Assembly: GCA_037043455.1 (NCBI GenBank)
Contig: JAWPHD010001227.1
Span: 1-64,000, forward strand
Direction: 5' to 3'
Origin: Cyrtodaria siliqua
Taxonomy: Eukaryota; Mollusca; Bivalvia; Adapedonta; Hiatellidae
DNA: 64,000 nucleotides
Numbering within the stretch: the first letter of the stretch is position 1; each line of letters opens with the position of its first letter. This document shows positions 21,796-34,325 of the stretch, in pieces. A model generated the notes under the pieces. The model worked only from the letters and a program-made list of their open reading frames with translations. It was not told the origin of the DNA and ran no database searches. Position numbers and translations under genes: made by a program.

Positions 21796-24700
21796 CAATA
21801 TCAACAGCTGACGTTAGTACTGTCCTCTGTGGCCATATCAACAGCTAGTTTTAGTACCGTCCATAGGGGCAGTATCAACAGCTAGCGATAGTACTGTTCT
21901 ATCGGTCAATATCAATAGCTGGCGTCTGTACCGTCCTTAGGGGCAATATCAGCAGTTGGCGTTAGTACTGTCCTCAAAGGCAATATCAACTGCCTGCGTT
22001 GGTATTGTCCTCAGTGGCAATATCAACAGCCAGCGTTAGTACTGTCCTCTGGGTCCATATCAACTACAGTTTTAGTACTGTCCTAAGGGGCAATATCAGC
22101 AGCTAGCGATAGTACTGTCCTACCTGTCAATATCAACAGCTGGCGTTAGTACTGTCCTTAGGGGCAATATCAGCAGCTGGCGACAGTACTGTCCTCAGAG
22201 GCCATATGAACAGCTAGGTTTAGTACTGTCCTCTGGGGCCGTATCAACAGCTAGTTTTAGTACCGTCCCTAGGGGCAGTATCAGCAGCTAACGATAGTAC
22301 TGTCCTCGGGCTATATCAACAGCTAGGTTTATTACTGTCCTCAGGGGCAATATCAACAGCTAGGGTTAGTTCTATCTTCAGAGGCAATATCAACAGCTGA
22401 CGTCAGTACTGTCGTCAAGGGACATATCAACAGTTAGTTTTAGTCCTGTCCCTAAGGGCAATATCAGCAGCTAGCGATAGTAAAGTCCTCAGAGTCCATA
22501 TTAACAGCTAGCGTTATTACCGTTCTTAGGGGCGATATCAACAGCTATAATTTGTCTATCCTCAGGGGCCATATCAACAGCTAGGTTATTACTGTTCTAA
22601 GGTGCATTATCAACATTATTAGCGATAGTACTGTCCTATGGGCCAATATCAACACCTGGTGTTAGTACAGTCCTCAGGGGCTATATCAACAGCTAGGTTT
22701 ATTACTGTCCTCAGGGGCAATATCAACAGCTAGGGTTAGTTCTATCTTAAGGGGCAATATCAACAGCTGACGTTAGTACTAACCTCTGGGGCCATATGAA
22801 CAGCTAGTTTTAGTACTGGCCCTAGGCCAATATCAGCAGCTATCGATAGTAAAGTCCTCAGGGGCCATATCAACAGCTAGCGTTATTACTGTTCTTAGGG
22901 ACAACATCATAGCTACGTTTAGTACTGTCCTCAGGGGCAATATCAATGGCTTAATAATATCATAAGGAGCAATATCAACACCTAGAATTAGTACTATCCT
23001 CAGGGGCCATATCAACAGTTAGCGTTATTACTGTTCTAAGGGGCAATATCAGCGGCTAGGTTTAGGACTATCCTATGGGTCAATATCAACAGCTGGCGTT
23101 AGTACTGTCCTTAGGGGCAATATCAACAGCTAGCGTTAGTACCATCTAAAGGGGCAATATCAACAGCTGGCGTTAGTACTGTCCTCAGGGGCAATATCAG
23201 CAGCTGGCGTTAGTACTGTCCTCATAGGCAATATAAACAGCTAGGATTAGTACTGTCCTCTGGGCCATATCAACAGTTAGTTTTAGTACTGTCCTCAGGG
23301 GCTATATCAACAGCTAGGTTTATAACTGTCCTCAGGGACAATATCAACAGCTAGGCTTAGTTCTATCTTAAGGGGCAATATCAACAGCTGACGTTAGTAC
23401 TGTCCTCTGGGGCCATATGAACAGCTAGTTTTAGTACTGGCCCTAGGGCAATATCAGCAGCTATCGATAGTAAAGTCCTCAGGGGCCATATCAACAGCTA
23501 GCGTTATTACTGTTCTTAGGGACAACATCATAGCTACGTTTAGTACTGTCCTCAGGAGCAATATCAATGGCTTAAAAATATCATAAGGGGCAATATCACA
23601 CCTAGAATTAGTACTATTCTCAGGGGCCATATCAACAGTTAACGTTATTACTGTTCTAAGGGGCAATATCAGCGGCTAGGTTTAGGACTATCCTAAGGGG
23701 CAATATCAACAGCTGGCGTTAATACTGTCCTTAGGGGCAATATCAACAGCTAGCGTTAGTACCATCTTAAGGGGCAATATCAACAGCTGGCGTTAGTACT
23801 GTCCTCAGGGGCAATATCAGCAGCTGGCGTTAGTACTGTCCTCATAGGCAATATAAACAGCTAGGATTAGTACTGTCCTCTGGGCCATATCAACAGCTAG
23901 TTTTAGTACCGTCCATAGGGGCAGTATCAACAGCTAGCGATAGTACTGTCATAAGGGCCAATATCAACAGCTGGCGTTAGTACTGTCCCCAGGTACTATA
24001 TCAACAGCTAGGTTTATTACTGTCCCCAGGGGTAATATCAACAGCTAGGGTTGGTTCTATATTAAGGGACAATATCAACAGCTGACGTTAGTACCTTCCT
24101 CTAGGGCCATATCAACTGCTAGTTTTAGTACTCTCCTAAGGGGCAATATCAGCAGCTAGCGATAGTACTGTCCTATCGGTCAATATCAACAGCTAGGTTT
24201 ATTATTGTCCTCAGGGGCAATATCAACAGCTAGGGTTAGTTCTATTTTCAGGGGCAATATCAACAGCTGACGTTATTACTGTCGTCAAGGGCCATCTCAA
24301 CAGCTAGTTTTAGTCCTGTCCCTAGGGGCAATATCAGCAGCTAGCGATAGTAAAGTCCTCAGAGTCCGTATTTACAGCTAGCGTTATTACTGTTCTTAGG
24401 TGCAATATCAACCACTACGTTTAGTACTCTCCTCTGGTGCAATATCAACAGCTTTATAATGTCCTAAGGCGCAATATCAACACCTAAAATAAGTACTATC
24501 CTCAGGGGCCATATCAACAGCTAGCGTTATTATTGTTCTAAGGGGCAATATCAACGGCTAGGTTTAGGACTATCCTAAGGGGCAATATCAACATCTGGCG
24601 TTTCTACTGTCCTTAGGGGCAATATCAACAGCGAGCGTTAGTACCATCTTAAGGGACAATATCAACAGCTGTCGTTAGTACTGTCCTCAGGGGCCATATA

Positions 24701-27700
24701 AACATCTAGGTTTAGTACCGTCCTTAGAGGCAATATCAGCAGCTAGCGATAGTACTGTCCTAAGGGTCAATATCAACAGCTGGTGTTAGTACTGTCCTCA
24801 GGGGCAATATCAACAGCTGGCGTAATTACTGTCCTCAGGGGCAATATCAACAGCTTAGTAATGTCCTTAGGGACAATATAAACAGCTAGAATTAGTACTA
24901 TCCTATCAACAGCTAGCGTTATTACTGTTCTTAGGGACAACATCATAGCTACGTTTAGTACTGTCCTCAGGGGCAATATCAATGGCTTAATAATATCATA
25001 AGGGGCGATATCAACACCTAGAATTAGTACTGTCCTCAGGGGCCATATCAACAGTTAGCGTTATTACTGTTCTAAGGTGCAATATCAGCGGCTAGGTTTA
25101 GGACTATCCTAAGGGGCAATATCAACAGTTGGCGTTAGTACTGTCCTTAGGGGCATAATCAACAGCTAGCGTTAGTACCAACTTAAGGGGCAATATCAAC
25201 AGCTGGCGTTAGTACTGTCCTCAGCGGCAATATCAGCAGCTGGCGTTAGTACTGTCCTCATAGGCAATATAAACAGCTAGGATTAGTACTGTCCTCTGGG
25301 CCACATCAACAGCTAGTTTGAGTACTGTCCTCAGGGGTTATATCAACAGCTAGGTTTATTACTGTCCTCAGCGGCAATATCAACAGCTAGGGTTAGTTCT
25401 ATCTTAAGGGGCAATATCAACAGCTGACGTTAGTACTGTCCTCTGGGGCCATATGAACAGCTAGTTTTAGTACTGGCCCTCGGGCAATATCAGCAGCTAT
25501 CAATAGTAAAGTCCTCAGGGGCCATATCAACAGCTAGAGTTATTACAGTTGTTTGGGACAACATCTTAGCTACGTTTAGTACTGTCCTCAGGGGCAATAT
25601 CAATGGCTTAATAATATCATAAGGGGCAATATCAACACCTAGAATTAGTACTGTCCTCAGGGGCCAAATCAACATTTAGCGTTATTACTGTTCTAAGGCG
25701 CAATATCAGCGGCTAGGTTTAGGACTATCCTAAGGGGCAATATCAACAGCTGGCGTTAGTACTGTCCTTAGGGGCAATATCAACAGCTAGCGTTAGTACC
25801 ATCTTAAGGGGCAATATCAACTGCTGGCGTTAGTACTGTCCTCAGGGGCAATATCAGCAGCTGGCGTTAGTACTGTCCACATAGGCAATATAAACAGCTA
25901 GGATTAGTACTGACCTCTGGGCCATATCAACAGCTAGTTTTAGTACCGTCCCTAGGGGCAGTATCAACAGCTAGCGATAGTACTGTCATAAGGGCCAATA
26001 TCAACAGCTGGCGTTAGTACTGTCCCCAGGTACTATATCAACAGCTAGGTTTATTACTGTCCCCAGGGGTAATATCAACAGCTAGGGTTGGTTCTATCTG
26101 AAGGGACAATATCAACAGCTGACGTTAGTACCTTCCTCTGGGGCCATATCAACTGCTAGTTTTAGTACTGTCCTAAGGGGCATTATCAGCAGCTAGCGAT
26201 AGTACTGTCCTATCGGTCAATATCAACAGCTAGGTTTATTACTGTCCTCAGGGGCAATATCAACAGCTAGGGTTAGTTCTATCTTCAGGGGCAATATCAA
26301 CAGCTGACGTTAATACTGTCGTCAAGGGCCATCTCAACAGATAGTTTTAGTACTGTCCCTAGGGGCAATATCAGCAGCTAGCGATAGTAAAGTCCTCAGA
26401 GTCCATATTTACAGCTAGTGTTATTACTGTTCTTAGGAGCAATATCAACCACTACGTTTAGTACTCTCCTCTGGGGCAATATCAACAGCTTTATAATGTC
26501 CTAAGGCGCAATATCAACACCTAGAATTAGTACTATCCTCAGGGGCCATATCAACAGCTAGCGTTATTATTGTTCTAAGGGGGCAATATCAGCGGCTAGG
26601 TTTAGGACTATCCCAAGGGGCAATATCAACATCTGGCGTTACTACTGTCCTTAGGGGCAATATCAACAGCTATCGTTAGTACCATCTTAAGGGACAATAT
26701 CAACAGCTGTCGTTAGTACTGTCCTCAGGGGCCATATCAACATCTAGGTTTAGTACCGTCCTTAGAGGCAATATCAGCAGCTAGCGATAGTACTGTCCGA
26801 AGGGTCAATATCAACAGCTGGTGTTAGTACTGTCCTCAGGGGCAATATCAACAGCTGGCGTAATTACTGTCCTCAGGGGCAATATCAACAGCTTAGTAAT
26901 GTCCTTAGGGGCAATATAAACAGCTATAATAAGTACTATCCTCAGGGGCCATATCAACAGCTAGCGTTATTACTGTTCTAAAGGCCATATCAACATCTAG
27001 CGTTAATATTTTTCTCAGGGTATTATCAACAGCTAAGGTTATACTTACTTATAGTACTATCCTACAGGGCAATATCAGCTGGCCTTAGTACTGTCCTCTG
27101 GGGTCATATCAACAGCTAGTTTTAGTACCGTCCCTGAGGGCAGTATCAACAGCTAGCGATAGTACTGTCCTATGGGCCAGTATCAACAGCTGGTGTTAGT
27201 ACTGTCCTCAGGGGCTATATCAACAGCTAGGTTTCAGGGGCAATATCAACTGCTAGGGTTAGTCTTAAGGGGCAATATTAACAGCTGACGTTAGTACTGT
27301 CCTCTGGGGCTATATGCACAGCTAGTTTTAGTACTGTCCCTAGGGGCAATATCAGCAGCTATCGATAGTAAAGTCCTCAGGGGCCATATCAACAGCTAGG
27401 GTTATTACTGTTCTTAGGGACAATAGCATAGCTACGTTAATACTGTTCTCAAGGGCAATATCAGCAGCTTAATAATATCATGAGGGGCAATATCAACACC
27501 TAGAATTAGTACTATCCTGAGGGGTCATATTAACAGATAGCGTTAATACTGTTCTAATGGGGCAATATCAGCGGCTAGGTTTAGTACTATCCTAAGGGGC
27601 AATATCAACAGCTGGCGTTAGTACTGTACTTAGGGGCAATATCAACTGCTAGCGTTAGTACCACTTAAGGGGCAATATCAACAGCTGGCGTTATTACTGT

Positions 27701-30150
27701 CCTCAGGGGCCATACCAACCGTTAGGTTTAGTACCGTCTTTAGAGGCAATATAAGCAGCTAGCGATAGTACTGTCTTAAGGGTCAATATCAACAGCTGGT
27801 ATTAGTACTGTCGTCAAGGGCCATATCAACAGCTGGGTTTAGTACTGTCCTCAGGGGCAATAGCAACAGTTAGCGTTAGTACTATCTTAAGGGGCAATAT
27901 CAACAGCTGGCGTTAGTACTGTCCTCAGGGGCAATATCAGCAGCTAGTTTTAGTACCGTCCCTAGGGGCAGTATCAACAGCTAGCGATAGTACTGTTCTC
28001 GGGCTATATCAACAGCTAGGTTTATTACTGTCCTCAGGGGCAATATCAACAGCTAGGGTTAGTTCTATCTTAAGGGGCAATATCAACAGCTGACGTTAAA
28101 ACTGTCCTATGTGGCCATATCAATAGCTAGTTTTAGTCCTGTCCCTAGGGGCAATATCAGCAGCTAGCGATAGTAAAGTCCTCAGGGTCCATATTAACAG
28201 CTAGCGTTATTACTGTTCTTAGGGGCAATATCAACAGCTACGTTTATTACTCTCCTCAGGGGCAACATCAACAGCTTAATAATGTCCTAAGGGGAAATAT
28301 CAACACCTAGAATTAGTACTATCCTCAGGGGCCATATCAACAGATAGCGTTATTATTGTTCTAAGGGGCAATATCAACGGCTAGATTTAGGACTATCCTA
28401 AGGGGAAATATCAACAGCTGGCGTTAGTACTGTCCTTAGGGACAATATCAACAACTAGCGTTAGTACTATCTTAAGGGGCAATATCAACAGCTGGCGTTA
28501 TTACTGTCCTCAGGGGCAATATCAACAGCTTAGTAATGTCCTTAGGGGCAATATTAACAGCTAGCGTTAGTACCATCTTAAGGGACAATATCAACAGCTG
28601 TCGTTAGTACTATCCTCAGGGGCCATATCAACATCTAGCGTTTGCGCTGTGGTCTAGTGGTAGAGCGTTGGACCCATGATCCAAAAGTCGTGGGTTCGAT
28701 TCCTGCCATTGCCATATGCGTTGTGTCTCTGAGCAAGACACTTTATCTGCACTGCTTAGTACTGGTTCTACCCAGGAAGACATCGAGAGTGATTTAAATT
28801 TCATTGAGCTTTCGTTACAATCGATGTAAAATAAATGTGTTTAAACTAACATCTAGCGTTAATATTGTTCTAAGGGGCATTATCAACAGCTAAGGTTATA
28901 GTTATTTTTAGTACTATCCTACAGGTCAGTATCAGCTGGCGTTAGTACTGTCCTCTGGGGCCATATCAACAGCTAGTTTTAGTACTGTCCCTAGGAGCAA
29001 TATCAACAGCTAGCGATAGTACAGTCCTAAGGGCCAATATCAATAGCTGGTGTTAGTACTGTCCTCAGGGGCTATATCAACAGCTAGGTTTATTACTGTC
29101 CTCAGGGGCAATATCAACAGCTAGGGTTAGTTCTATCTAAGGGGCAATATCAACAGCTGACGTTAGTACTGTCCTCTGGGGCCATATCAACAGCTTGGTT
29201 TAGTACTGTCCGTAGGGGCAATATCAGCAGTTATCGATAGTAAAGTCCTCAGGGGCCATATCAACAGCTAGTGTTATTACTGTCCTTAGGGACAATATCA
29301 TAGCTACGTTTAGTACTCTCCTCAGGGGCAATATCAACAGCTTAATAATATTCAAAGGGGCAGTATCAACATCTAGTACTATCCTCAGGGGCATATCAAC
29401 AGCCAGCGTTATTACTGTTCTAAGGGGCAATATCAGCGGCTAGGTTTAGGACTATCCTAAGGGGCACTATCAACAGCTGGCGTTAGTACTGTCCTTAGGG
29501 GCAATATCAACAGCTAGCGTTAGTACCATCTTAAGGGGCAATATCAACAGCTGCCGTTAGTACTATCCTCAGGGGCCATATCAACATCTAGGTTTAGTAC
29601 TGTCCTCAGGGGCAATATCAACAGCTAGGTTTAGTACTGTCCTCAGGGGCAATATCAGCAGCTAGCGATAGTACTGTTCTAAGGGTCAATATCAACAGCT
29701 GGTGTTAGTACTGTCCTCAGGGGCCATATCAACAGCTAGGTTTAGTACTGTCCTCAGGGGCAATATCAACAGCTAGCGTTAGTACTATCTTAAGGGGCAA
29801 TATCAGCAGCTGGTGTTAGTAGTATCCTCAGGGGTCATATCAACAGCTAGGATTAGTACTGTCCTCAATATCAACAGTCTGCGTTAGTATGGTCCTCAGT
29901 GGCAATATCAACAGCAAGCGTTAGTACTGTCCTGAAGTGCTATACCAACAACTAACGTAAGTACTGACCTCAGTGGCAATATCAACAGCTAGCGTTAGTA
30001 CTCTCCTAAGGTACATTATCAACAGCCTGCGTTAGTATGGTGCTCAGTGGCAATATCAACAGCCAGCATTAGTAATGTTCTGAAGTGCAATACCAACAAC
30101 TACTGTCCTCAGTGGCAATATCAACAGCTAGCGTTAGTACTGTCCTAAAA
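21796..30150 (+). repeat. 37-bp satellite array, about 220 monomers
   Basis: The monomer is CAGCTAGCGTTAGTACTGTC followed by CTCAGGGGCAATATCAA, all in one orientation. Variants alternate (GCTGGCG, GCTAGCGAT, GCTAGGTTTA). Marker variants recur at about 2,037 bp (23,911 and 25,948; 24,723 and 26,761), or 55 monomers, so a higher-order unit has been duplicated. A 614-bp repetition is seen between 22,787 and 23,401. Apparent minus-strand frames (MAPEDxxxxSC) come from the monomer. The array is split once by a SINE at 28,643. Confidence 0.97.
28643..28847 (+). mobile_element. tRNA-derived SINE with target-site duplication
   Basis: The head carries an A-box-like TGGTCTAGTGGTAGAGCG and a B box GGTTCGATTCC. 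An anticodon arm TTGGA-CCCATGA-TCCAA has a CAT anticodon (Met-like). The body GAGCAAGACACTTTATCTGC resembles the conserved central domain of V-type SINEs (tentative). AACATCTAGCGTT flanks it exactly at 28,630-28,642 and 28,848-28,860. A matching empty site is visible at about 26,988 in the same array. Confidence 0.9.
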
Positions 30151-30295
30151 TGAATACAGTCAGTACTACTAAACTCTACGAAAATATCACCTTCTGGCTT
30201 CCGTGGCTTTTGTACTGTCCTCAAGGACAATTTCAAGAATTAGCGTCACTAAAGTCTTGAAGGACAAAATAAATTGCTTAGGGACAATATAGTCA

Positions 30296-30345
30296 AATCC
30301 TTAAACGGTTTCTCACCAGTGTGTATGCATACTTGTCTTTTCGTT
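30296..30345 (-). pseudogene. C2H2 zinc-finger linker relic
   Basis: The minus strand reads RQVCIHTGEKPFKDLT. HTGEKPFK is the C2H2 linker. A stop lies a few codons upstream and no Cys pair is present. Confidence 0.5.
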
Positions 30346-31496
30346 TACCCTACCTGTTTGCAAGCAATGTTTTTTCCCCAAGTGAGTTCGTTTCCGAGGA
30401 AGGCTTTGCTGGCATGTTGTCACTGATTAACACAGAATTACAGCAAAATGTGTAAGGAGCATAATTATATAGGGTGTGGCCCTTCCTGTACATAGGCCTG
30501 GTCAACGGCTTAACATCCCCTTCGAAGGATGGCAGTTTCACAGTACATGTACCTTGCCCGAATAGTGAACGGTCATTCATCAAAAGCGGCTGTCATGATA
30601 ATCAGAAATGAATGTGTGTAGTTTAAAAAAAAAGAACAGTGGGCTAGCACCTCTCCCCATAACCTGAGACGGATGGACAGAGTATATTCCCCGCACCTCG
30701 TCTTGTTTCGTACTTGGAAACTCAGCCTATACACATATCTGACGTTTGCCTGTTAACGTTGTCGATTTGTGTTAGCTGTGTTCGGGTTTAAGTTTCAAAA
30801 CACAGAATACGTGTAAGCGCGAGTTATGTCGAAATGTAAAAATTCCAGAGATATTCACCTTAAAAACATTAACTAGTCGTACGAAAATGTCTAGATCGAT
30901 GAGGTATTCTTCTCTTTGGTGAGTTTTATGCATGCACGCTTGGTTGTTAACGTTTAATCTATTGCTGTATGGCGGTTGTTTATGCATGCATTGCTTGATC
31001 TCTTCATGAACCTGTCTTGATATTGTCGACCCTGATACCTACTTATTCTAAAAGGGCATCACAGTAACTCTGTTGTACGTATGCACCATAAGAGCTACTA
31101 TTCTCGCTGCTAGAATATACCAAAAGTATTAATCAAGTCACATTGTACTAAGACATCATGTTCTTGCATTTAAAGCTACTGGTACTTTATAATGACAGCA
31201 AATATGTGTGGTATTTAAACTAAAGGATGTTTTTATTGTTAGAAATGGTCTGCTTTAATGTAATAAGGTTCATTTAAATCGTGTGTCAGTACAGTCCTCA
31301 GCGAAACAATAAACGGATACAGTCAATACTAATCTCTGTAAAAATATCACCTGCCAGCTTCTCTGGGTTCAGTACAGTCCTCAAGGACAATATCAATACA
31401 ACTAGCGTCAGTACAGTCCTGAGGGACATAATAAACTGCTGAGGTGAATTGATTGATACGCGAAAGGGACGATATATTCATAAACTATGATATTGT

Positions 31497-31550
31497 ACCT
31501 TAAACGGTTTCTCACCAGTGTGTACGCACACTTGTCATTTCGCTTACTCT
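31497..31550 (-). pseudogene. C2H2 zinc-finger linker relic
   Basis: The minus strand reads QVCVHTGEKPFK, the second copy in the duplicated block and parallel to 30,296-30,345. Stops occur just upstream. Confidence 0.5.
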
Positions 31551-32100
31551 AACAATTGCAAGCAATGTTTTTTCCGAGTGAGGGTTTTGGGCAAATGACC
31601 TTTCATTATTCTGGCAAGGTACTGTGAATCTTATGCCATCCTTCGAAGGAAATGTTAAGACGTAGACCAGTCCCATGTAGGAAGAGTCATATCTTATATA
31701 TGCTCATGACATATCTCTTTGAATTTCTGTGTTAATCAGGCAAAATGCCCGTGGAGCTTTCCTCGGAAACGATGCTGCCATGATGATAATTAGACTAGAC
31801 CGTGTGCAGTATCTATAATTAGGAACAGCGGGGACAGCACCTCTCCCCTAATCTGAAAGGGGTGGGTAGAGTATGTCCCTCCCCGCAACCCCACAACAGA
31901 CACCCCACACGAACATTGTTCTTATATAATATGCAGACTCCCTATGCATTTGTACATGGTTTGATAAGGTTACAAATAATATACCAATAGTATTCATCAA
32001 TTCACATGTAATTAATAAATCGTGTTCTTGCAAATAAACCGACTGGTACATTATAGAAGGAAGAGGTGATAATTAAGCTAAAAGACAGTTGTTTTTTTAA

Positions 32101-33541
32101 AAAAAATAGTAAGTGGTAATGTCTAGGCGATGTGAGAGATGTCTCTAAAACCCTTTAAGTGTAAATATGGTATTTCTCCTGTATACTCAATGTATCGGCT
32201 AATAGTTCAGTTAATTCCTAGGCACTTGTAACTTCTACTTCTAATTAGAAAGTAGTAACTGCTTAGGAAATTTTAATTAAAAAACAGCATACACATTCAT
32301 ATCCACTATTAAAGCGTAATTGCGGCTGGTATAGCAGTTAATTAGCACTAGTAACTTCTACTTTGCTAAATGAGTAACTAGGCATATTCGGAATATTAAA
32401 GGACAATAGAAACATCTCTCACATCGCCTAATATCTTAATGTATGTAGCTTATATGGCTTCTCTCCTGTATGCATACTCACATTCGACTACTGTTTAAAA
32501 AAGTTAATTGAATTGATTTGTGTTTTAAGGAGCAACAACACATGAACGCTTATATGGCGCCTAACAGGAACGAACGTGCCAGGCTCATCCTCCATTTACA
32601 TCAAGATAAAATATGAAGATTGGGCCTAGAACCTTCTTACCTGCAAAACTGCAGAATTGCTGCAAATTCTATAATAGACACTCCATTTACGATGGAGCCA
32701 CGTTTCCATGTTTGCATACGCGGTGTCATGATGGGCATGATAAAAAATGACAAAATGAATGTGTGTGGGGGTGGTGGTGGCGGGGGAGGGGGCTCTACCC
32801 CGCAACCTCACGGGGAACAAAATGAAAGTTAACAGATGACAGAGACATCGTATTTCTCTTATCAGGATATCTATCACATCACCTAGACATTATCACTTGC
32901 TATCATTTAACGAAATATAACAGAATGCTTAATATATTTGATTTATATGGCTTCTCCCCTGTATGTATTCTCCCATTCGCCTACTGTTTATTTCCTAAGC
33001 CGTTACTACTTCCTAATTATTAAATAGGAGGCGAATGTGATTATTCATATAATGCGTCAAAACTTAATATGCAATATGTGAATATGCAATATGTGACTTG
33101 TACAGTGGTTGTGGGTTGGCTGTAAATAGTGTTTTTTAAAGTTGCGCATCACCCCTTAACTTGAGTGCGTGCGTGAGTGCGTGTGTTTTGGTTATAACCT
33201 GTTTTTTTTTAACTTGCGCTCCACACCCCAATGTCAAATCCTTTATCCGCCCCTGAGGAGGGTGCATGCTCCCCAGATTTTTTCTAAAGTAAGACGACTT
33301 TATTTTATGGATTTATGCAAACTGGATCCGCCCATGCCCCCACCCCACTGCCTAACTAACAACCAAAGAACAATTAAAGTACATACGTTTCAGATTTTAG
33401 GTAGGGGTGCTCCCGGTGCCCGCACTGGACCCGCCCCTAGACCCATCCCGCTACCACCTGTACACCCCAACCAACAAAAGCTTACTATATGCATATACTT
33501 ATTACTTTTCAGATTTTAGCCAGGTGCACCCATACTCCATT
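32101..33541 (-). repeat. right arm of the large inverted repeat
   Basis: Reverse complement of 20,171-21,776. Its inner end starts AGTAAGTGGTAATGTCTAGG, its outer end is GTGCACCCATACTCC, and the zinc-finger linker relics near 32,455-32,490 and 32,945-32,990 are mirrored. The flanks beyond both outer ends differ and no target duplication was found. Confidence 0.85.
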
Positions 33542-33712
33542 AGTCACCAAAACCACACACACAAAAATTTAAATAAATCCTTTTTTGTTTTTAATTCAGA
33601 CCAACTTCTAATAGACTTACTATAATGACCAACCGTTGAGCTTCGTCATAGAGAGAAGTTGATCACAAAGACCTCGATCACTATGGATAGAGATGAGTAC
33701 AGACCTGAAGCT

Positions 33713-34125
33713 GGTTGTATTAGTAAAGGTAAGGAGCGGTGTTGGATGTATTAGTAAAGGTAAGTAGTGGTGTTGTTTGCATTAGTAAAGGTGAGGAGCG
33801 GTGTTGGTTGTATTAGTAAAGGTAAGGAGCGGTGTTGGTTGCATTAGTAAAGGTAAGGAGCGGTGTTGGTTGTATTAATAAAGGTAAGGAGCGGTGTTGG
33901 TTGCATTAGTAAAGGTAAGGAGCGGTGCTGGTTGTATTAGTAAAGGTAAGGAGCGGTGTTGGTTGTATTAGTAAAGGTAAGGAGCGGTGTTGGTTGCATT
34001 AGTAAAGGTAAGGAGCGATGTTGGTTGTATTAGTAAAGGTAAGGAGCGGTGTTTGTTGTATTAGAGGTAAGGAGCGGTGTTGGTTGTATTAGTAAAGGTA
34101 AGGAGCGATGTTGGTTGTATTAGTA
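33713..34125. repeat. 31-bp minisatellite, about 13 copies
   Basis: The unit GGTTGTATTAGTAAAGGTAA continues with GGAGCGGTGTT. Copies alternate between GTATTAG and GCATTAG, and a few are shortened. Confidence 0.95.
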
Positions 34126-34129
34126 AAGA

Positions 34130-34320
34130 ATTATATTGTACTATTGAGTTTATGAATATTGAGTTCTGCTCAACCCGGGGCTATGGGGCGTGAGCGGTAG
34201 CAAGCATATTTCAATACGTTCATGAACAGTCTCAATCAAATCAAGACTGCAATATTTCGTTTGTATCGTGTTCGGCCGTTTCTAAGGGTTCCCTATCATA
34301 CTCTTTTATGTCATAAACTT
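34130..34320 (+). mobile_element. HP1 dispersed repeat, copy c
   Basis: It contains GAGTTCTGCTCAACCCGGGG, GGCGTGAGCGGTAG and the second hairpin CAGTCTCAATCAAATCAAGACTG without its last pairings perfect (34,227-34,249). It ends with GTGTTCGGCCGTTTCTAAGG. The first hairpin has a damaged right arm (AATACGTTC). Confidence 0.7.
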
Positions 34321-34325
34321 ATTTA

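Larger units (their letters stand above)
30150..32100. repeat. tandemly duplicated block of about 1.2 kb
   Basis: 30,150-31,250 and 31,275-32,100 are diverged copies of one unit. Shared landmarks in order are: ATACAGTCAnTACTA; GGTTTCTCACCAGTGTGTAnG; AAGCAATGTTTTTTCC; an inverted middle piece; GCACCTCTCCCC; and ATATACCAAnAGTATT. Its first part is a diverged run of satellite-like sequence (AGTACAGTCCTCAAGGACAA). Confidence 0.75.

Noticed and set aside
28650..28715. Functional tRNA gene with CAT anticodon
   Set aside because: It is flanked by a target duplication and followed by a SINE body, so it is the tRNA-derived head of a retroposon.
21796..30150. Minus-strand frames of 60-92 codons with repeating MAPEDxxxxSC-like peptides
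   Set aside because: They follow from the 37-bp satellite, whose period is not a multiple of three. They are not conserved as frames and have no gene structure.
21796..30150. CRISPR array
   Set aside because: The units are contiguous 37-bp repeats without unique spacers, in an intron-bearing animal genome.
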